Assembly (NCBI RefSeq): GCF_900637555.1
Contig: NZ_LR134378.1
Location: 630,001-694,000, forward strand
Origin: Lautropia mirabilis
GTDB taxonomy: Bacteria > Pseudomonadota > Gammaproteobacteria > Burkholderiales > Burkholderiaceae_E
Direction: 5' to 3'
DNA length: 64,000 nucleotides
This document shows positions 1 to 12,300 of the stretch, one piece after another. Within the stretch, counting starts at the first letter, position 1, and the number at the start of each line of letters is the position of its first letter. Both the position numbers and the translations under genes were made by a program. Below the pieces are notes generated by a model, which saw only the letters and a program-made list of their open reading frames with translations, was not told the DNA's origin and did not search any database.

Positions 1-930
1 CTGGTCTACGCTCGCGGCTCGCTGGCCGCCCTGCAACCCGCTGCCGTGGCCATCGTGGGCAGCCGACGCGCCAGCCACGAAGGACTGCGCAACGCCCAGG
101 CCCTGGCCGAAGCCCTGGCTCGGCGCGGCATCGTTGTCACCAGCGGTCTGGCCGAAGGCATCGATGCCGCGGCCCACCAGGGGGCCCTGGAGGGTGCCCC
201 AGCAGGTCAGGCGAGCACCATCGCCGTGACCGGAGCCGGCATCGACCGCATCTACCCGGCCCATCACCTGCCCCTGGCCCGGCGTGTGCTGGAACAGGGC
301 GGACTCGTGCTGAGCGAGCAGCCCCTGGGCAGCGCTCCGGTGCGTGCCAACTTCCCGCGCCGCAACCGGATGATCGCTGCCCTCTCGCGCGGCACCCTGG
401 TGGTGGAAGCCGCCCTGCGCAGCGGCTCGCTGATCACCGCGCGGCAGGCGGCCGAGCTGGGCCGCGAGGTGATGGCCGTGCCCGGTTCCATCCACAACCC
501 GCTCTCCCACGGCTGCCACCACCTGATCCGGGACGGCGCCACCCTCATCGAAACCGTCGACGACATCCTGCAGGCCCTGGGCATGGTCAGCCCCGGGCAG
601 GACGCTTCGGACCAGGATCCGACCATCCGGGGCGGCCGGATCCGCGCCCGCCAGCACACCGCCCGGCGCGCCAGCGGACGACGCGAATGGCAGTCGATCA
701 TCGCCGACCAGGAAAGCGGGGCGGTCGAACAGGCTCCCTCCCGGCCGGAACCGCCCGACGACGACAGCCGCGACCTGTTCACCATCCTGGCTGCCAGCCC
801 CATGTCGGCCGAGGCGCTCGCCAGCCGGCTGGGCTGGCCGATCGACCGCATCCTGATTACCATCCAGCTGCTGGAGCTTGGCGGCTACATTGGACGCCAC
901 GTCGACGGCCGCTGGCAACGACTGGACTGA
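1..930 (+). CDS. dprA: DNA processing protein DprA, 5' end missing
   Basis: DprA loads RecA onto incoming single-stranded DNA during natural transformation. The frame is open from base 1, so the gene begins outside the window; the GTG at 46 is internal. The visible part starts in the Rossmann-like DNA-binding domain (VAIVGSRRAS, then SGLAEGIDAAAHQGAL and NFPRRNRMIAALS, all typical of the family). It ends in a DprA-type winged-helix domain from about base 760. A charged, low-complexity linker separates the two. About 309 residues are seen, against roughly 360-400 for complete proteins. topB follows 71 bp downstream on the same strand. Confidence 0.95.
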   Translation: MVYARGSLAALQPAAVAIVGSRRASHEGLRNAQALAEALARRGIVVTSGLAEGIDAAAHQGALEGAPAGQASTIAVTGAGIDRIYPAHHLPLARRVLEQGGLVLSEQPLGSAPVRANFPRRNRMIAALSRGTLVVEAALRSGSLITARQAAELGREVMAVPGSIHNPLSHGCHHLIRDGATLIETVDDILQALGMVSPGQDASDQDPTIRGGRIRARQHTARRASGRREWQSIIADQESGAVEQAPSRPEPPDDDSRDLFTILAASPMSAEALASRLGWPIDRILITIQLLELGGYIGRHVDGRWQRLD

Positions 931-1001
931 AACCGGGAACGCCCTTTCCGGAAATCCACGACTTGCCTGATCCGCAATCGTCCTCTTACTATGGCGCCGC
1001 C

Positions 1002-3767
1002 ATGAGTAAAGCTTTGATCATTGCCGAGAAACCTTCCGTCGCCGCCGACATCGCGCGGGCGCTGGGGGGTTTCGTCCGTCACGGCGACTACTTCGAAAAT
1101 GACGACTACGTGCTCAGCTCGGCGGTGGGCCACCTGGTGGAGATCGCTGCCCCCGAGCAATACGATGTCAAGAGAGGGAAGTGGTCGTTCACTCACCTTC
1201 CGGTCATCCCGCCGCATTTCGATCTGAAACCGATCGAGAAGACGCACGACCGCCTCAAGCAGCTCACCAAGCTGATCAAGCGCAAGGATGTCACCTCGCT
1301 GATCAACGCCTGTGACGCGGGCCGCGAGGGCGAACTGATCTTCCGGCTGATCGTGCAGTACGCCAAGGCCAAGCAGCCCATGCAGCGGCTGTGGCTGCAG
1401 TCGATGACGCCCAACGCCATCCGCGAAGGCTTTGCCAAGCTGCGCCAGGGCGACGAGCTCAACGGCCTGGCCGACGCGGCGCGCAGCCGCGCCGAGGCCG
1501 ACTGGCTGGTGGGCATCAACGGCACCCGCGCCATGACAGCCTTCAACTCGCGCGATGGCGGCTTCTACCTGACCACCGTCGGTCGGGTGCAGACCCCCAC
1601 GCTGGCCGTGGTGGTTGAACGCGAAGAAAAGATCCGCCGCTTCGTGCCGCGCGACTACTTCGAGGTCAAGGCCACCTTCGGCGCCAAGGCCGGCCAGTAC
1701 GAAGGCAAGTGGTTCGACCGCAACTTCAAGAAGAGCGACGATCCCGAGCACAAGGCCGACCGCTTCTGGACCCGCGAGGACGCCGAGGCCATCGTGGCTG
1801 CCTGCGAGGGCAAGCCCGGCACCGTCACCGAGGAATCCAAGCCTTCCACCCAGATCGCTCCCGCGCTCTTTGACCTGACCACGCTGCAGCGCGAGGCCAA
1901 CGGCCGCTTCGGCTTCTCGGCCAAGACCACCCTGGCACTGGCCCAGGCGCTGTACGAGAAGCACAAGGTGCTCACCTACCCGCGTACCGATTCGCGGGCG
2001 CTGCCCGAGGACTACCTGGGCACGGTGCGCCAGACGCTGGGCCAGCTCTCCGAATCCGGCGTGCACGGCGAGTTTGCCCGCACCATCCTGGAAAAGGACT
2101 GGGTCAAGCCCAACAAGCGGGTCTTCGACAACAGCAAGATCTCCGACCACTTCGCCATCATCCCCACGCTGCAGGCGCCCAAGAACCTGTCGGATGCCGA
2201 ACAGAAGGTCTACGACCTGGTGGTGCGCCGCTTCATGGCCGTGTTCTACCCGGCGGCCGAATACCTGGTCACCACCCGCATCACCACCGTGGCCGGCCAT
2301 CCCTTCAAGACCGAAGGGCGCGTGCTGGTCAACCCCGGCTGGCTGGCCATCTACGGTCGTGACGCCAGCGGTGGCGACGGCCCCGGCAACCTGGTGCCCG
2401 TCGAACCCAACGAAACGGTGCAGACCGACGAGATCGCCCTGCAGGCCAATCAGACCCGGCCGCCGGCGCGCTATACCGAAGCCACGCTGCTCTCGGCCAT
2501 GGAAGGCGCCGGCAAGCTGGTCGACGACGACGAGCTGCGCGAGGCCATGGCCGGCAAGGGTCTGGGCACGCCAGCCACCCGGGCCGCCATCATCGAGGGG
2601 CTGATCACCGAACGCTACCTGCTGCGTGAAGGGCGCGAACTCATCCCCACCGCCAAGGCCTTCCAGCTGCTCACGCTGCTGCGCGGCCTGGGCGTGGCCG
2701 CGCTCAGCATGCCGGAACTCACCGGCGACTGGGAATACAAGCTCAGCCAGCTCGAGAAGGGCCGCATGGACCGCCAGGTCTTCATGTCGGACATTGCCGC
2801 CATGACCCGCGACATCGTGGAGAAGGCCCGCAACTTCGAGGCCGACACGGTGCCCGGCGACTATGCCGTACTGCAGACCCCCTGCCCGGCCTGCGGTGGC
2901 GTCATCAAGGAGAACTACAAGCGCTTTGCCTGCAGCCAGTGCGACTTCTCCATCACCAAGATCCCCGGTGGCCGCCAGTTCGAACTGCCCGAGGTCGAGA
3001 CGCTGCTGCAGGACAAGGTCATCGGCCCGCTGACGGGTTTCCGCAGCAAGATGGGCCGGCCCTTCTCGGCCATCCTCAAGATCACCCCGGAAAACAAGCT
3101 GGAATTCGACTTCGGCCAAAGCGACGCCCAGGACGAACAGTCCGAACCCGTCGACTTCAGCGGCCAGGAATCGCTGGGCCCCTGCCCCAAGTGCCAGAGC
3201 CCGGTATACATCCACGGCATGCACTACGTCTGCAGCCACGCCGTGGGTCCCAACAAGACCTGTGACTTCCGCTCGGGCCGCGAGATCCTGCAGCAACCCA
3301 TCGAGCCTGCCCAGATGCAGAAACTGCTGGCCGACGGCCGCACCGACCTGCTGACCGGCTTCGTCTCGTCCCGCACCCGTCGCAAGTTCAAGGCCTTCCT
3401 GGTGCGCGAGCCCAGCGGCAAGATCGGCTTCGAGTTCGACAACGCCAAGGGCAAGACCACCAAGGCCGATGGCAAGGACGGCGAAGAAGGCGCCGAAGAC
3501 AGGAAGCGCACCACCCGCGCGACCGCTGCCAAATCCGGCACGGCCACCAAGGCCAGCACCACCGTCCGCAAGACCAGTGCGGCCAAGGCAAGCACAACGC
3601 GGCGCACCACCAAGGCGGCCGCCGACGATCCGGCCGCTGCCGAGGGCGAAAGCGCCACACCCAAGGCCGGTGCCAAGGCTGCCTCGACCGCTGGTCGGAC
3701 CCGCCGGACCGCTGCCAGCGCCAAGACCGACAATACGGGAGACCACCCAGCCGACCCCAGCGAATGA
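1002..3767 (+). CDS. topB: DNA topoisomerase III
   Basis: A type IA topoisomerase that relaxes and decatenates DNA. The ATG at 1002 begins MSKALIIAEKPSVA, the usual start of the Toprim domain; the open frame runs further upstream inside dprA but that part has no homology pattern. DAGREGELIF is the Toprim acidic motif. The catalytic tyrosine is in LTYPRTDSR (Tyr326). Two cysteine ribbons follow (CPACGG near residue 627, CPKCQS near 728). Residues 827-921 are a lysine/threonine/alanine-rich tail like histone H1, making the protein (921 aa) much longer than the E. coli enzyme (about 650). The stop overlaps the next start (ATGA). Confidence 0.96.
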   Translation: MSKALIIAEKPSVAADIARALGGFVRHGDYFENDDYVLSSAVGHLVEIAAPEQYDVKRGKWSFTHLPVIPPHFDLKPIEKTHDRLKQLTKLIKRKDVTSLINACDAGREGELIFRLIVQYAKAKQPMQRLWLQSMTPNAIREGFAKLRQGDELNGLADAARSRAEADWLVGINGTRAMTAFNSRDGGFYLTTVGRVQTPTLAVVVEREEKIRRFVPRDYFEVKATFGAKAGQYEGKWFDRNFKKSDDPEHKADRFWTREDAEAIVAACEGKPGTVTEESKPSTQIAPALFDLTTLQREANGRFGFSAKTTLALAQALYEKHKVLTYPRTDSRALPEDYLGTVRQTLGQLSESGVHGEFARTILEKDWVKPNKRVFDNSKISDHFAIIPTLQAPKNLSDAEQKVYDLVVRRFMAVFYPAAEYLVTTRITTVAGHPFKTEGRVLVNPGWLAIYGRDASGGDGPGNLVPVEPNETVQTDEIALQANQTRPPARYTEATLLSAMEGAGKLVDDDELREAMAGKGLGTPATRAAIIEGLITERYLLREGRELIPTAKAFQLLTLLRGLGVAALSMPELTGDWEYKLSQLEKGRMDRQVFMSDIAAMTRDIVEKARNFEADTVPGDYAVLQTPCPACGGVIKENYKRFACSQCDFSITKIPGGRQFELPEVETLLQDKVIGPLTGFRSKMGRPFSAILKITPENKLEFDFGQSDAQDEQSEPVDFSGQESLGPCPKCQSPVYIHGMHYVCSHAVGPNKTCDFRSGREILQQPIEPAQMQKLLADGRTDLLTGFVSSRTRRKFKAFLVREPSGKIGFEFDNAKGKTTKADGKDGEEGAEDRKRTTRATAAKSGTATKASTTVRKTSAAKASTTRRTTKAAADDPAAAEGESATPKAGAKAASTAGRTRRTAASAKTDNTGDHPADPSE

Positions 3768-4444
3768 TGTCTGTCGCCACTCCCGTTTCCCGTTCCAGTC
3801 ACGCCACCCCGCAGGCCACGCCGTCACCCGTCGTGACCTCGGCCCTGCAGGGTGCTGCCCAGGCCGCCGCAACGGCCTCCACCCGCCAGCGCGCCTACAC
3901 CGCACCGCCCACGCCCGCCGTCTACCAGCGGATGGAATGGGTCTTTGCCTACGGCTCGCTGATCTGGAACCCGGAGTTCGACTTCGACGAACGGCACAAG
4001 GTGCGCATCGAGGGCTATCACCGCGCCTTCTGCATCAATTCGCACACCTACCGGGGCACGCCCGATGCCCCAGGCGTGGTGCTGGGCCTGGATTGCGGCG
4101 GCTCGTGCGAAGGCATCGTCTACCGCGTTCGCCGCGGCCAGGAAGCCGACATCATGGACCGCATCTACCAGCGCGAGATGGTCAGCGAGGTCTATCGGCC
4201 GCTGGTGGTGGACATCCCGCTGCCCGACGGTCGCCAGGTGCAGGCACTCACCTTCATCGCCTGCCAGGAGGACCTGCACGGCTACCTGCCCGGTCCGCGC
4301 AGCGAAGTGCTGCGCCGGCTGCGCGAATGCACCGGCTGCCGGGGCAGCAATCGTGAATACGCCCTCAACACCCAGGCCGCCCTGCGTGAATGGGGCATCC
4401 AGGATCCGGCCCTGGACGCGCTGATCGCCGAACTGGACGCCTGA
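3764..4444 (+). CDS. ChaC-type gamma-glutamylcyclotransferase
   Basis: Predicted to split glutathione or gamma-glutamyl peptides, releasing 5-oxoproline in the cytosol. The core from residue 57 reads WVFAYGSLIWNP, the substrate-binding loop of the ChaC family, and continues with EGYHRAFCI, the GVVLGLDCGGSCEGIVYRV strand pair and a conserved EVYRP segment that probably supplies the catalytic glutamate. The first 50 residues are Ala/Thr-rich and unconserved. The ATG overlaps the topB stop, so translation is probably coupled; an alternative ATG lies immediately after at 3767. A GC-rich hairpin follows the stop. Confidence 0.9.
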   Translation: MMSVATPVSRSSHATPQATPSPVVTSALQGAAQAAATASTRQRAYTAPPTPAVYQRMEWVFAYGSLIWNPEFDFDERHKVRIEGYHRAFCINSHTYRGTPDAPGVVLGLDCGGSCEGIVYRVRRGQEADIMDRIYQREMVSEVYRPLVVDIPLPDGRQVQALTFIACQEDLHGYLPGPRSEVLRRLRECTGCRGSNREYALNTQAALREWGIQDPALDALIAELDA

Positions 4445-4448
4445 ACCA

Positions 4449-4469
4449 CCGGGCGCCTGAAGCGCCCGG
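4449..4469 (+). terminator. GC-rich hairpin after the ChaC gene
   Basis: A perfect 8-bp stem (CCGGGCGC / GCGCCCGG) with a 5-nt loop starts 4 bp after the stop codon. The T-tract after it is weak, so termination may be inefficient. Confidence 0.55.
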
Positions 4470-4639
4470 ACTTCTGTCGCCCACCCGCGACGAAAGGCAC
4501 GCGGCACCCGCACAAAGCGTTCACTGCCGCACGCCGGCAAGACAGGAAAGCGCCGTTCCATGTCCTGCCGCCATTACCCGTTCCGGTCATTGGCCTGTAT
4601 GATGCCCGTCAGTGATGGGATCCATAGAATGGGCAGGCC

Positions 4640-6469
4640 ATGACCAGACACCGTTCTCGACAGACCCCTTGGGCGACCCTCACCCTGCTGGGCGCCCTGC
4701 TGTGCCTGACCGGTTGCGACAGTCAGTCCGGCCGCACCGCTTCGCCCCCCGGTGACGCGGGCCACCCGTCCCATGACACGGCGGCCCCGGGCACACCGGG
4801 TCGCGCCTCCCAGGGCGCTGCGACTCCCCGCAAGTCCGATGAGCCGTCTCGTGACCCGTCGGGCACGCATCCTGACACCACCGTCCCTGGCGCCCAGGCT
4901 GCCTGGGATCTGAGCACCGGTGCATACGCCCCTGACCGGATGGACACTGCCGGGTGGCTGCCGCTGACCATCGACCTGGACACGCTGTCCGTCCGCACCG
5001 CCTCGCCCCGGCTGACCGTCCAGGCAGGTGCCAATGACATCACCACCGTCCTGCTGGACGGCAGGCCGGTCGTCACCCTCACGCGCACTTCCCCTGGTCT
5101 GACGATCCGGGCCACCCCGGGCGACGCCCATCTGGCCTATGTCCTGACCGGTAGCGGCAGCACCCCGATCACCCTGAACAGCGACAACGCCTACCGGCTG
5201 GTGCTGGTCGATGCCCATCTGACCAGTACCGACGGCCCCGCACTGCACCTGCAGTCGCCGGCCGCCGCCTTCATCGAGTTGCAGGGCCACAGTTCCTTGG
5301 CCGATGCCCCGGTCCGCACGCGCCGCACCGATGCCCAGGGAGAACCCGTCAAGCCCCGCGGGGCCCTGTCGGCCACCGGCCCGCTGGTGATCCGGGGCGA
5401 CGGTACGCTGAGCATCAATGCCACGGCACACCATGCACTGACCACCGCCGGCCACCTGCGTCTGAGCAGTGGCAACCTGACGCTCAAGGTGGACACCCGC
5501 GACGGGTTGCGCCCCACCCAGGCCTTCATCATGGATGGCGGCCGGCTGACCATCGATGCGCCGGCGGGCAAGGGCATCAAGGTCAGTGGCAAGGAAAGTG
5601 CCGTGCAGCCGCTGGGTTTCGTGGCCGTCAACGACGGACACATCACCATCCGCAGCCACGACAAGGGCATCACCACCGGCTGGAAGCCCTGGAGGGACGC
5701 GCGCACCCCCGACACGAATGACGATCCCGATCCGCGCATCACCATCAACGGCGGCACGATCGACATCACCACCACCGGCACCCCGGCCAGAGACACGGAC
5801 GACGAAAGCGAAAACAGCCTCTCACCCGAGGGCATCGAAGCCAAGTCCGTCCTCCGTGTGCGCGGCGGGAACCTGAAGGTGATCACCACCGACGACAGCA
5901 TCAGTGCCGGCATGCACCTGGAGCTGAGCGGCGGCCGCACGTATGCCTACAGCAGTCATGACGATGCCGTGGACTCCAACGGCACCCTGACCATCGCCGG
6001 TGGCGTCCTGGTGGCCATCAGCCACGCCCCCCGTCCCGAAGGCGCGCTGGACAGCGACTCCAACCAGTTCGCCATCACGGGAGGCACCTTCGTCGGCATC
6101 GGCGCGTACAGCAGCACCCCCACCGACAGCGCCTGCACGCAGAACGTCATCACCATTCCCACCTACGTGGAAGCCGGTCCGTGGACACTGCGCGACGCGG
6201 CCGGCAACGTCGTCTTTTCCTATGACCTGCCCTTCCGTTCCGGCTACATGATTGCCAGCACCCCGGCGCTGGCCCGGGGCGCCACCTACACCGTGGTGCG
6301 CGGCGGCACGCTCGGGCCGGTCGGCGAGGACTTCCATGGCCTGGCCCTGCACCCCACCACGCTGACGGGGGGCACACCGGCCGAGACCTTCACCATCACC
6401 CGGATCCTCACCCCTCTGGGGGCTGCCGAATTCGACTGGTTCAGCCCGGAAAAGGGACCGGACGACTAA
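4640..6469 (+). CDS. Beta-helix carbohydrate-binding-type lipoprotein (Cthe_2159/DUF4353-like)
   Basis: The protein has 609 residues. It begins with a lipoprotein signal: charged N-terminus, hydrophobic stretch and the lipobox LTGC, giving a lipidated cysteine near residue 25. A Ser/Thr/Pro-rich spacer follows. The rest is built from short repeated strand units such as LTIDAPAGKGIKV, ITIRSHDKGITT and ITINGGTIDITTTG, the pattern of right-handed parallel beta-helices. The segments EGIEAKSVLRVRGGNLKV and DDAVDSNGTLTI resemble the Cthe_2159 polysaccharide-binding family. The predicted role is cell-surface binding of acidic polysaccharide or calcium; the function is inferred, not shown. It stands alone between chaC and argG. 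Confidence 0.75.
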   Translation: MTRHRSRQTPWATLTLLGALLCLTGCDSQSGRTASPPGDAGHPSHDTAAPGTPGRASQGAATPRKSDEPSRDPSGTHPDTTVPGAQAAWDLSTGAYAPDRMDTAGWLPLTIDLDTLSVRTASPRLTVQAGANDITTVLLDGRPVVTLTRTSPGLTIRATPGDAHLAYVLTGSGSTPITLNSDNAYRLVLVDAHLTSTDGPALHLQSPAAAFIELQGHSSLADAPVRTRRTDAQGEPVKPRGALSATGPLVIRGDGTLSINATAHHALTTAGHLRLSSGNLTLKVDTRDGLRPTQAFIMDGGRLTIDAPAGKGIKVSGKESAVQPLGFVAVNDGHITIRSHDKGITTGWKPWRDARTPDTNDDPDPRITINGGTIDITTTGTPARDTDDESENSLSPEGIEAKSVLRVRGGNLKVITTDDSISAGMHLELSGGRTYAYSSHDDAVDSNGTLTIAGGVLVAISHAPRPEGALDSDSNQFAITGGTFVGIGAYSSTPTDSACTQNVITIPTYVEAGPWTLRDAAGNVVFSYDLPFRSGYMIASTPALARGATYTVVRGGTLGPVGEDFHGLALHPTTLTGGTPAETFTITRILTPLGAAEFDWFSPEKGPDD

Positions 6470-6650
6470 AAAAGCACCTCCCGGGCACAGCACCCGCTGA
6501 CAGGCCCCTTCCGTTTCGAAGCCGGACTGCCGACAACGCTGAACCGCCAGCCTGCTCACGCATCACCGGGGCCATCCGACAGGACCGGAAGCCCATGCGG
6601 GTGCGGGGAAGGGTTTGTGCCGGCGTGCGTTCTCCCGTCCAAGCTCCTAG

Positions 6651-8027
<1,377 letters not shown>

Positions 8028-9326
8028 GTGAAGTTCATTCACGCCGCCGACCTGCACCTGGACAGCCCGCTTCGCGGGCTGTCCGCGTATTCCGATGCAC
8101 CAGCCGAGCAGTTGCGCACTGCCACGCGCGATGCCTTCGTGAAGCTGGTGGACATCGCCCTGGATGAAGCCGTCGACTTCATGGTCATTGCCGGCGACAT
8201 CTACGACGGCGACTGGAAGGACTTCAACACCGGACTCTTCTTCATCCGGCAGATGGGAAGGCTGCGACAGGCCGGCATTCCCGTCTATCTGCTTTACGGC
8301 AACCACGACGCCGAAAGCGACATGACACGCAGCCTCACGCTGCCCGACAACGTGCATGTCTTTTCCTCGCGCAAGGCGGAAACGTTCACTATCGAATCAC
8401 TGAAGGTGGCGATTCACGGCCGAAGCTTCAAGCAGAAGGCAACCACGGAAAATATGGTTCCGAATTATCCGGAACCTGTACCTGGCTGGCTGAACATCGG
8501 TGTGCTGCATACCGCCCTGGAAGGCAATGCCGAGCACGCCACGTATGCGCCCTGTACCGTTTCCGAACTGGAAGCCAAGGGCTATCAGTACTGGGCGCTG
8601 GGCCATGTGCATGAGCGCAGCATCCTTCCCGAACATCGTCAGGCAGGCCAGACCGTCATCGCCTTTCCCGGCAACCTCCAGGGGCGGCACATCCGCGAGC
8701 AGGGCGCACGCGGCGCCCTGCTGGTCACGGCGCAAGCCGACGAGATCACCGACATCCAGCTGATGGAAGTCGACGTGCTGCGCTGGCAGCAGCTGGATGT
8801 AGAACTCGGTCAGGATGACGACATGGCGTCCGCCCTCCAGGCAGCTGGCCGTTCCCTGGAGAACCTTCTGGCGGAGACCCCTGCCCATCTGCCACTGGCC
8901 GTGCGTGTCGTCTTCACCGGAACCACGCCGGCCCATGAAACCCTGCTGGCGCAGGACGAACAGCTTCGGCAGGAAATCATCGCCCAGGCCGTGGCCCAGG
9001 ATGCCGAGCGCATCTGGATCGAGAAGGTGAAGGTGGCCACGCGCCCACCACAGGCCGCAACCTCGACATCCCAGGGGCTGCCGGATGCGCTGGCAGACCT
9101 GGAATCCCTGGTGCTTTCTGCCCAGGACGACCCGGAATTCATCAACGACCTCATCAGCGACTGGCAGGCCATCCTGGAAAAGCTGCCGGACGATGTACGC
9201 CGCCTGTCGCCCGAGCTGAAGGAACTGCGTCAGGATCCCATGTCACAGCTGGCCGCACGCATTCAGCAGGCCCTGCCGCTTCTGGTGGATCGCATCGAAC
9301 GGGTGCAGTCCGCATCCCCCCGCTGA
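8028..9326 (+). CDS. YhaO/SbcD-like DNA repair metallophosphoesterase
   Basis: A calcineurin-like phosphoesterase predicted to act as a Mn-dependent DNA nuclease, as in SbcD and YhaO. The GTG start lies directly after the argG stop. Metal-binding motifs appear in order: FIHAADLHLDSPL, VIAGDIYDGDW, YGNHD, GVLHTAL and WALGHVH. The 432-aa length and the extended C-terminal region fit the YhaO branch better than classical SbcD. The next gene, 16 bp downstream, is the expected ATPase partner. Confidence 0.88.
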   Translation: MKFIHAADLHLDSPLRGLSAYSDAPAEQLRTATRDAFVKLVDIALDEAVDFMVIAGDIYDGDWKDFNTGLFFIRQMGRLRQAGIPVYLLYGNHDAESDMTRSLTLPDNVHVFSSRKAETFTIESLKVAIHGRSFKQKATTENMVPNYPEPVPGWLNIGVLHTALEGNAEHATYAPCTVSELEAKGYQYWALGHVHERSILPEHRQAGQTVIAFPGNLQGRHIREQGARGALLVTAQADEITDIQLMEVDVLRWQQLDVELGQDDDMASALQAAGRSLENLLAETPAHLPLAVRVVFTGTTPAHETLLAQDEQLRQEIIAQAVAQDAERIWIEKVKVATRPPQAATSTSQGLPDALADLESLVLSAQDDPEFINDLISDWQAILEKLPDDVRRLSPELKELRQDPMSQLAARIQQALPLLVDRIERVQSASPR

Positions 9327-9342
9327 CCTGCCGGAGAATCCC

Positions 9343-12300
9343 ATGCGCATCCGTGAACTGCGGCTGCTCCGCTACGGCAAATTCACTGATCGGCTCCTGG
9401 CGCTGCCCCATGCCCCTCAGGACATCCATCTCGTCGTGGGCGCCAACGAAGCGGGCAAGTCAACGATGCGCCGCGCGCTGTCCGACTGGCTGTTCGGCTT
9501 TCCGATGCGCAGCACCGGCATGGACTTCCTGCACCCGATGCAGGACCTTCGCCTGGGCGGCATCATCGAGGACAACCCGGCCTCCCGCGAAGAACCCTCA
9601 TCCGGTCAGGACACCGCCACCGGCAGCACGAAAACAAAGGCATCCTCCGACGAGCAGATCAGGTCCCTGAACTTCGAGCGCCGCAAGGGTCAGAAGAACA
9701 CGCTGCGCACACCGGCTGATGAACCGCTGCCCGACAGCACCCTGCACGAATGGCTGGGCAGCCTGCAGACCGATGAGTTCAGGCGCATGTACGCGCTGGA
9801 CCATGCCACGCTGGTGGAAGGCAGCGAGAGCATCCTGCAGGCTTCCGACGACATTGGCCGCATGCTGTTTCAGGCTGCCGCCGGCATCGAGCATCTGGGC
9901 GATGCGCTCAAGACCCTGCAGCAGGAAGCCGACTCGCTCTGGGCTCCCCGCAAGTCCGGCAACCGCGTCTTCTACCAGCAGCAGGACGCCTACGAGGACG
10001 CCCGGCGCACGCTGGGCCAGGCCCAGTTGCGCACGCGGGACTGGAAGGAAAGCCATGATGCACTGATGGACGTCCAGCACCAGCTGGAGGAAGCCCGCAG
10101 CAAGCATGCCGAGATCCAGCAGCACATCCATCGACTGGAACGGATCCGACGTGTGCAGCCTCTGCTGCGTGACGCGGAAGCAGTCCGTCAGCGACAGGAG
10201 GCACTACAGGCTTCGGGCATGCCCCCCCTGCTGCCGGAAGACGCCCGACAGATCTTCGAGCAGGCCAGCCGGCAGGGTGCGCTGGTGCAGGCCGAGATGA
10301 CGCGCCTGCAAACCGCATTGAACGAGCTCGACCAGGCACTGGCCGCCATCACCCTCGACACCCCGGTTCTGGCCCGTGCCGACGAGATCACCCGCCTGGA
10401 CGAAGCGCGCGTGCAGTGCCACGACCATCCCGCCCGGCTGCAACGTCATCAGGAAAAGCTGCAGACGCTCCAGGCCAGGGTCAAGGCACTGGCCGCCGAG
10501 CTGGGCTGGCCGGCCGAGGACGAAGCGGCCGTGGCCCACCGGCTGCTGCCCCCTGCCTGGCGGGAACGGACGGCCGAGCTGATTCGTCGGCACCAGGCGC
10601 TGCAGCACGCCGTGGAGAAGGCCCGGCACGAGCGGGATGCTCAGGCGCAGAACCTCAGCCAGTGGCAGGCTCACCTGCAGTCACTGGCATCAGACGGCAT
10701 TGATCCGGCACTCTCCGACCTGCTGGAACAGGCCCGGCGGCTGGGAGATCCTGATGCCCAGTCGGATGCCCTGACCCGTGAACGGCAACGGCTGGACGCC
10801 GCGCTGGAAGCCACCCTGGCCGGCATGGGTCCGTGGCGCCAGCCCATCGATCGGCTGCAGGCGATGCTGGTGCCCGAGGCCAGCCAGGTCGATGCCCTGC
10901 GGGTGCAGCAGCATGATGACGCCCGTGCGCTGCAGGCGCGGCAGGAAGCGCTCCAGAAGAAGTTCCAGGACATCCAGCAGCAGGAACAGGCGCTGCTGCA
11001 GCTGGTGCGCCATCATCAGCCCGTCTCGCGCGAGGACGTGGCTCAGGTCCGCCAACAGCGCGATGACGACTGGCAGGCCATCAAGGCCGATCCGGCCAAC
11101 CTGCCCGACCGGGCTGGTGCATTCGAGGCGCGGATGCACGAAGCCGACACCCTGGCCGATGCCCGCCTGGAACGGGCGCAGCACGAAGCGGACCGGCAGT
11201 CCTATGCCAACCAGCTGGAAAAGCTGAAACTGGAATGCACCGGCATCGAATCCGACATTCAGGCCATCGAGACGCGGATGGCACGGCGGCAGGCCGACTG
11301 GAAGGCCCAAGCGGCGGCCTGCGGTCTGCCCGACCTGCCCCTGGATGCCGCGCTGACCTGGCTGAAGCGCCATCAGGACGCCCTGGAGTTGCTGGCCAGG
11401 CGCCAGACTGCCGAACACCAGCTTAAGACCCTGCTCCAGCGCGTGGAAGCCCTGCGGCAGGCCCTGACGGACCGGCTGGCGCTGCCTGCCACGACCGGCC
11501 TGGACGATGCCCTGCGCCAGGCCCGCGAACGGCTGGAAACGGCGCAGCGAATTGCCGGTCAGCGCAGCACCCTGGAAGCCCAGATTCAGGACGCACAGCG
11601 GCGACTGGTCCCGCTGCAGACGGCACTGACCCAGGCGGAAAGCCAATGGCAGGAGTGGCAGCAGGCCTGGCAGGCGGCGTTGGCTGAAGCCGGCCATGAA
11701 GACACCTTGCCCGTCGACCAACTGGAAACCCGCCTGGCCCAGATGCAGGACATCCAGACGCTGCTGGCGCAGATGGACAGCCTGCGTGCCGATGAGATCG
11801 AACCCCTGCAGAACGCCCTGGACAGCTGGATGCGCCATGCCCGCACCCTGGCCGATCAGCTGATGCCCGATGCGCCGGCAGACATGTCTGTCCAGGACAT
11901 GGCGCTGACACTGGCCGGCCGACTGAAGGCCGCCCGCCAGGACGAGGCCGAGCACCACCGGTTGCAGCAACAACAGGCCCGCAACCGTCAGGCCCTGGAA
12001 GCCGCTCGGCAGCAGCAGATCCAGGTCGATGCCCTGCTGCAGCCGCTGAGGGTTGCCGCCGGCATCGACGACATGGCCCTGCTGGGGCCCGCCATTACCC
12101 ACTCGGAAGAGCGGCGCCAGATCGAGCACGAGATCCAGCGCATCGAAACGGCCCTGCGGGAAGCCGGCGACGGTCAGCCCCTCGAGAGCCTGCGCACCGA
12201 GGCGGCCAGCATCGAACCGGACCAGCTGCAGGTCGAGCTGAACCGCCTGGGCACGGAAGCCGGACAGGTCGTGGAGGACATCAGTCGCCTGGGCGCCCGG

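Noticed and set aside
885-3905. Very long open frame (about 1000 codons) on the minus strand opposite topB
   Set aside because: Mirror of a GC-rich gene; composition is Gly/Ala/Val/Leu biased without family motifs, while the plus strand is clearly topB.
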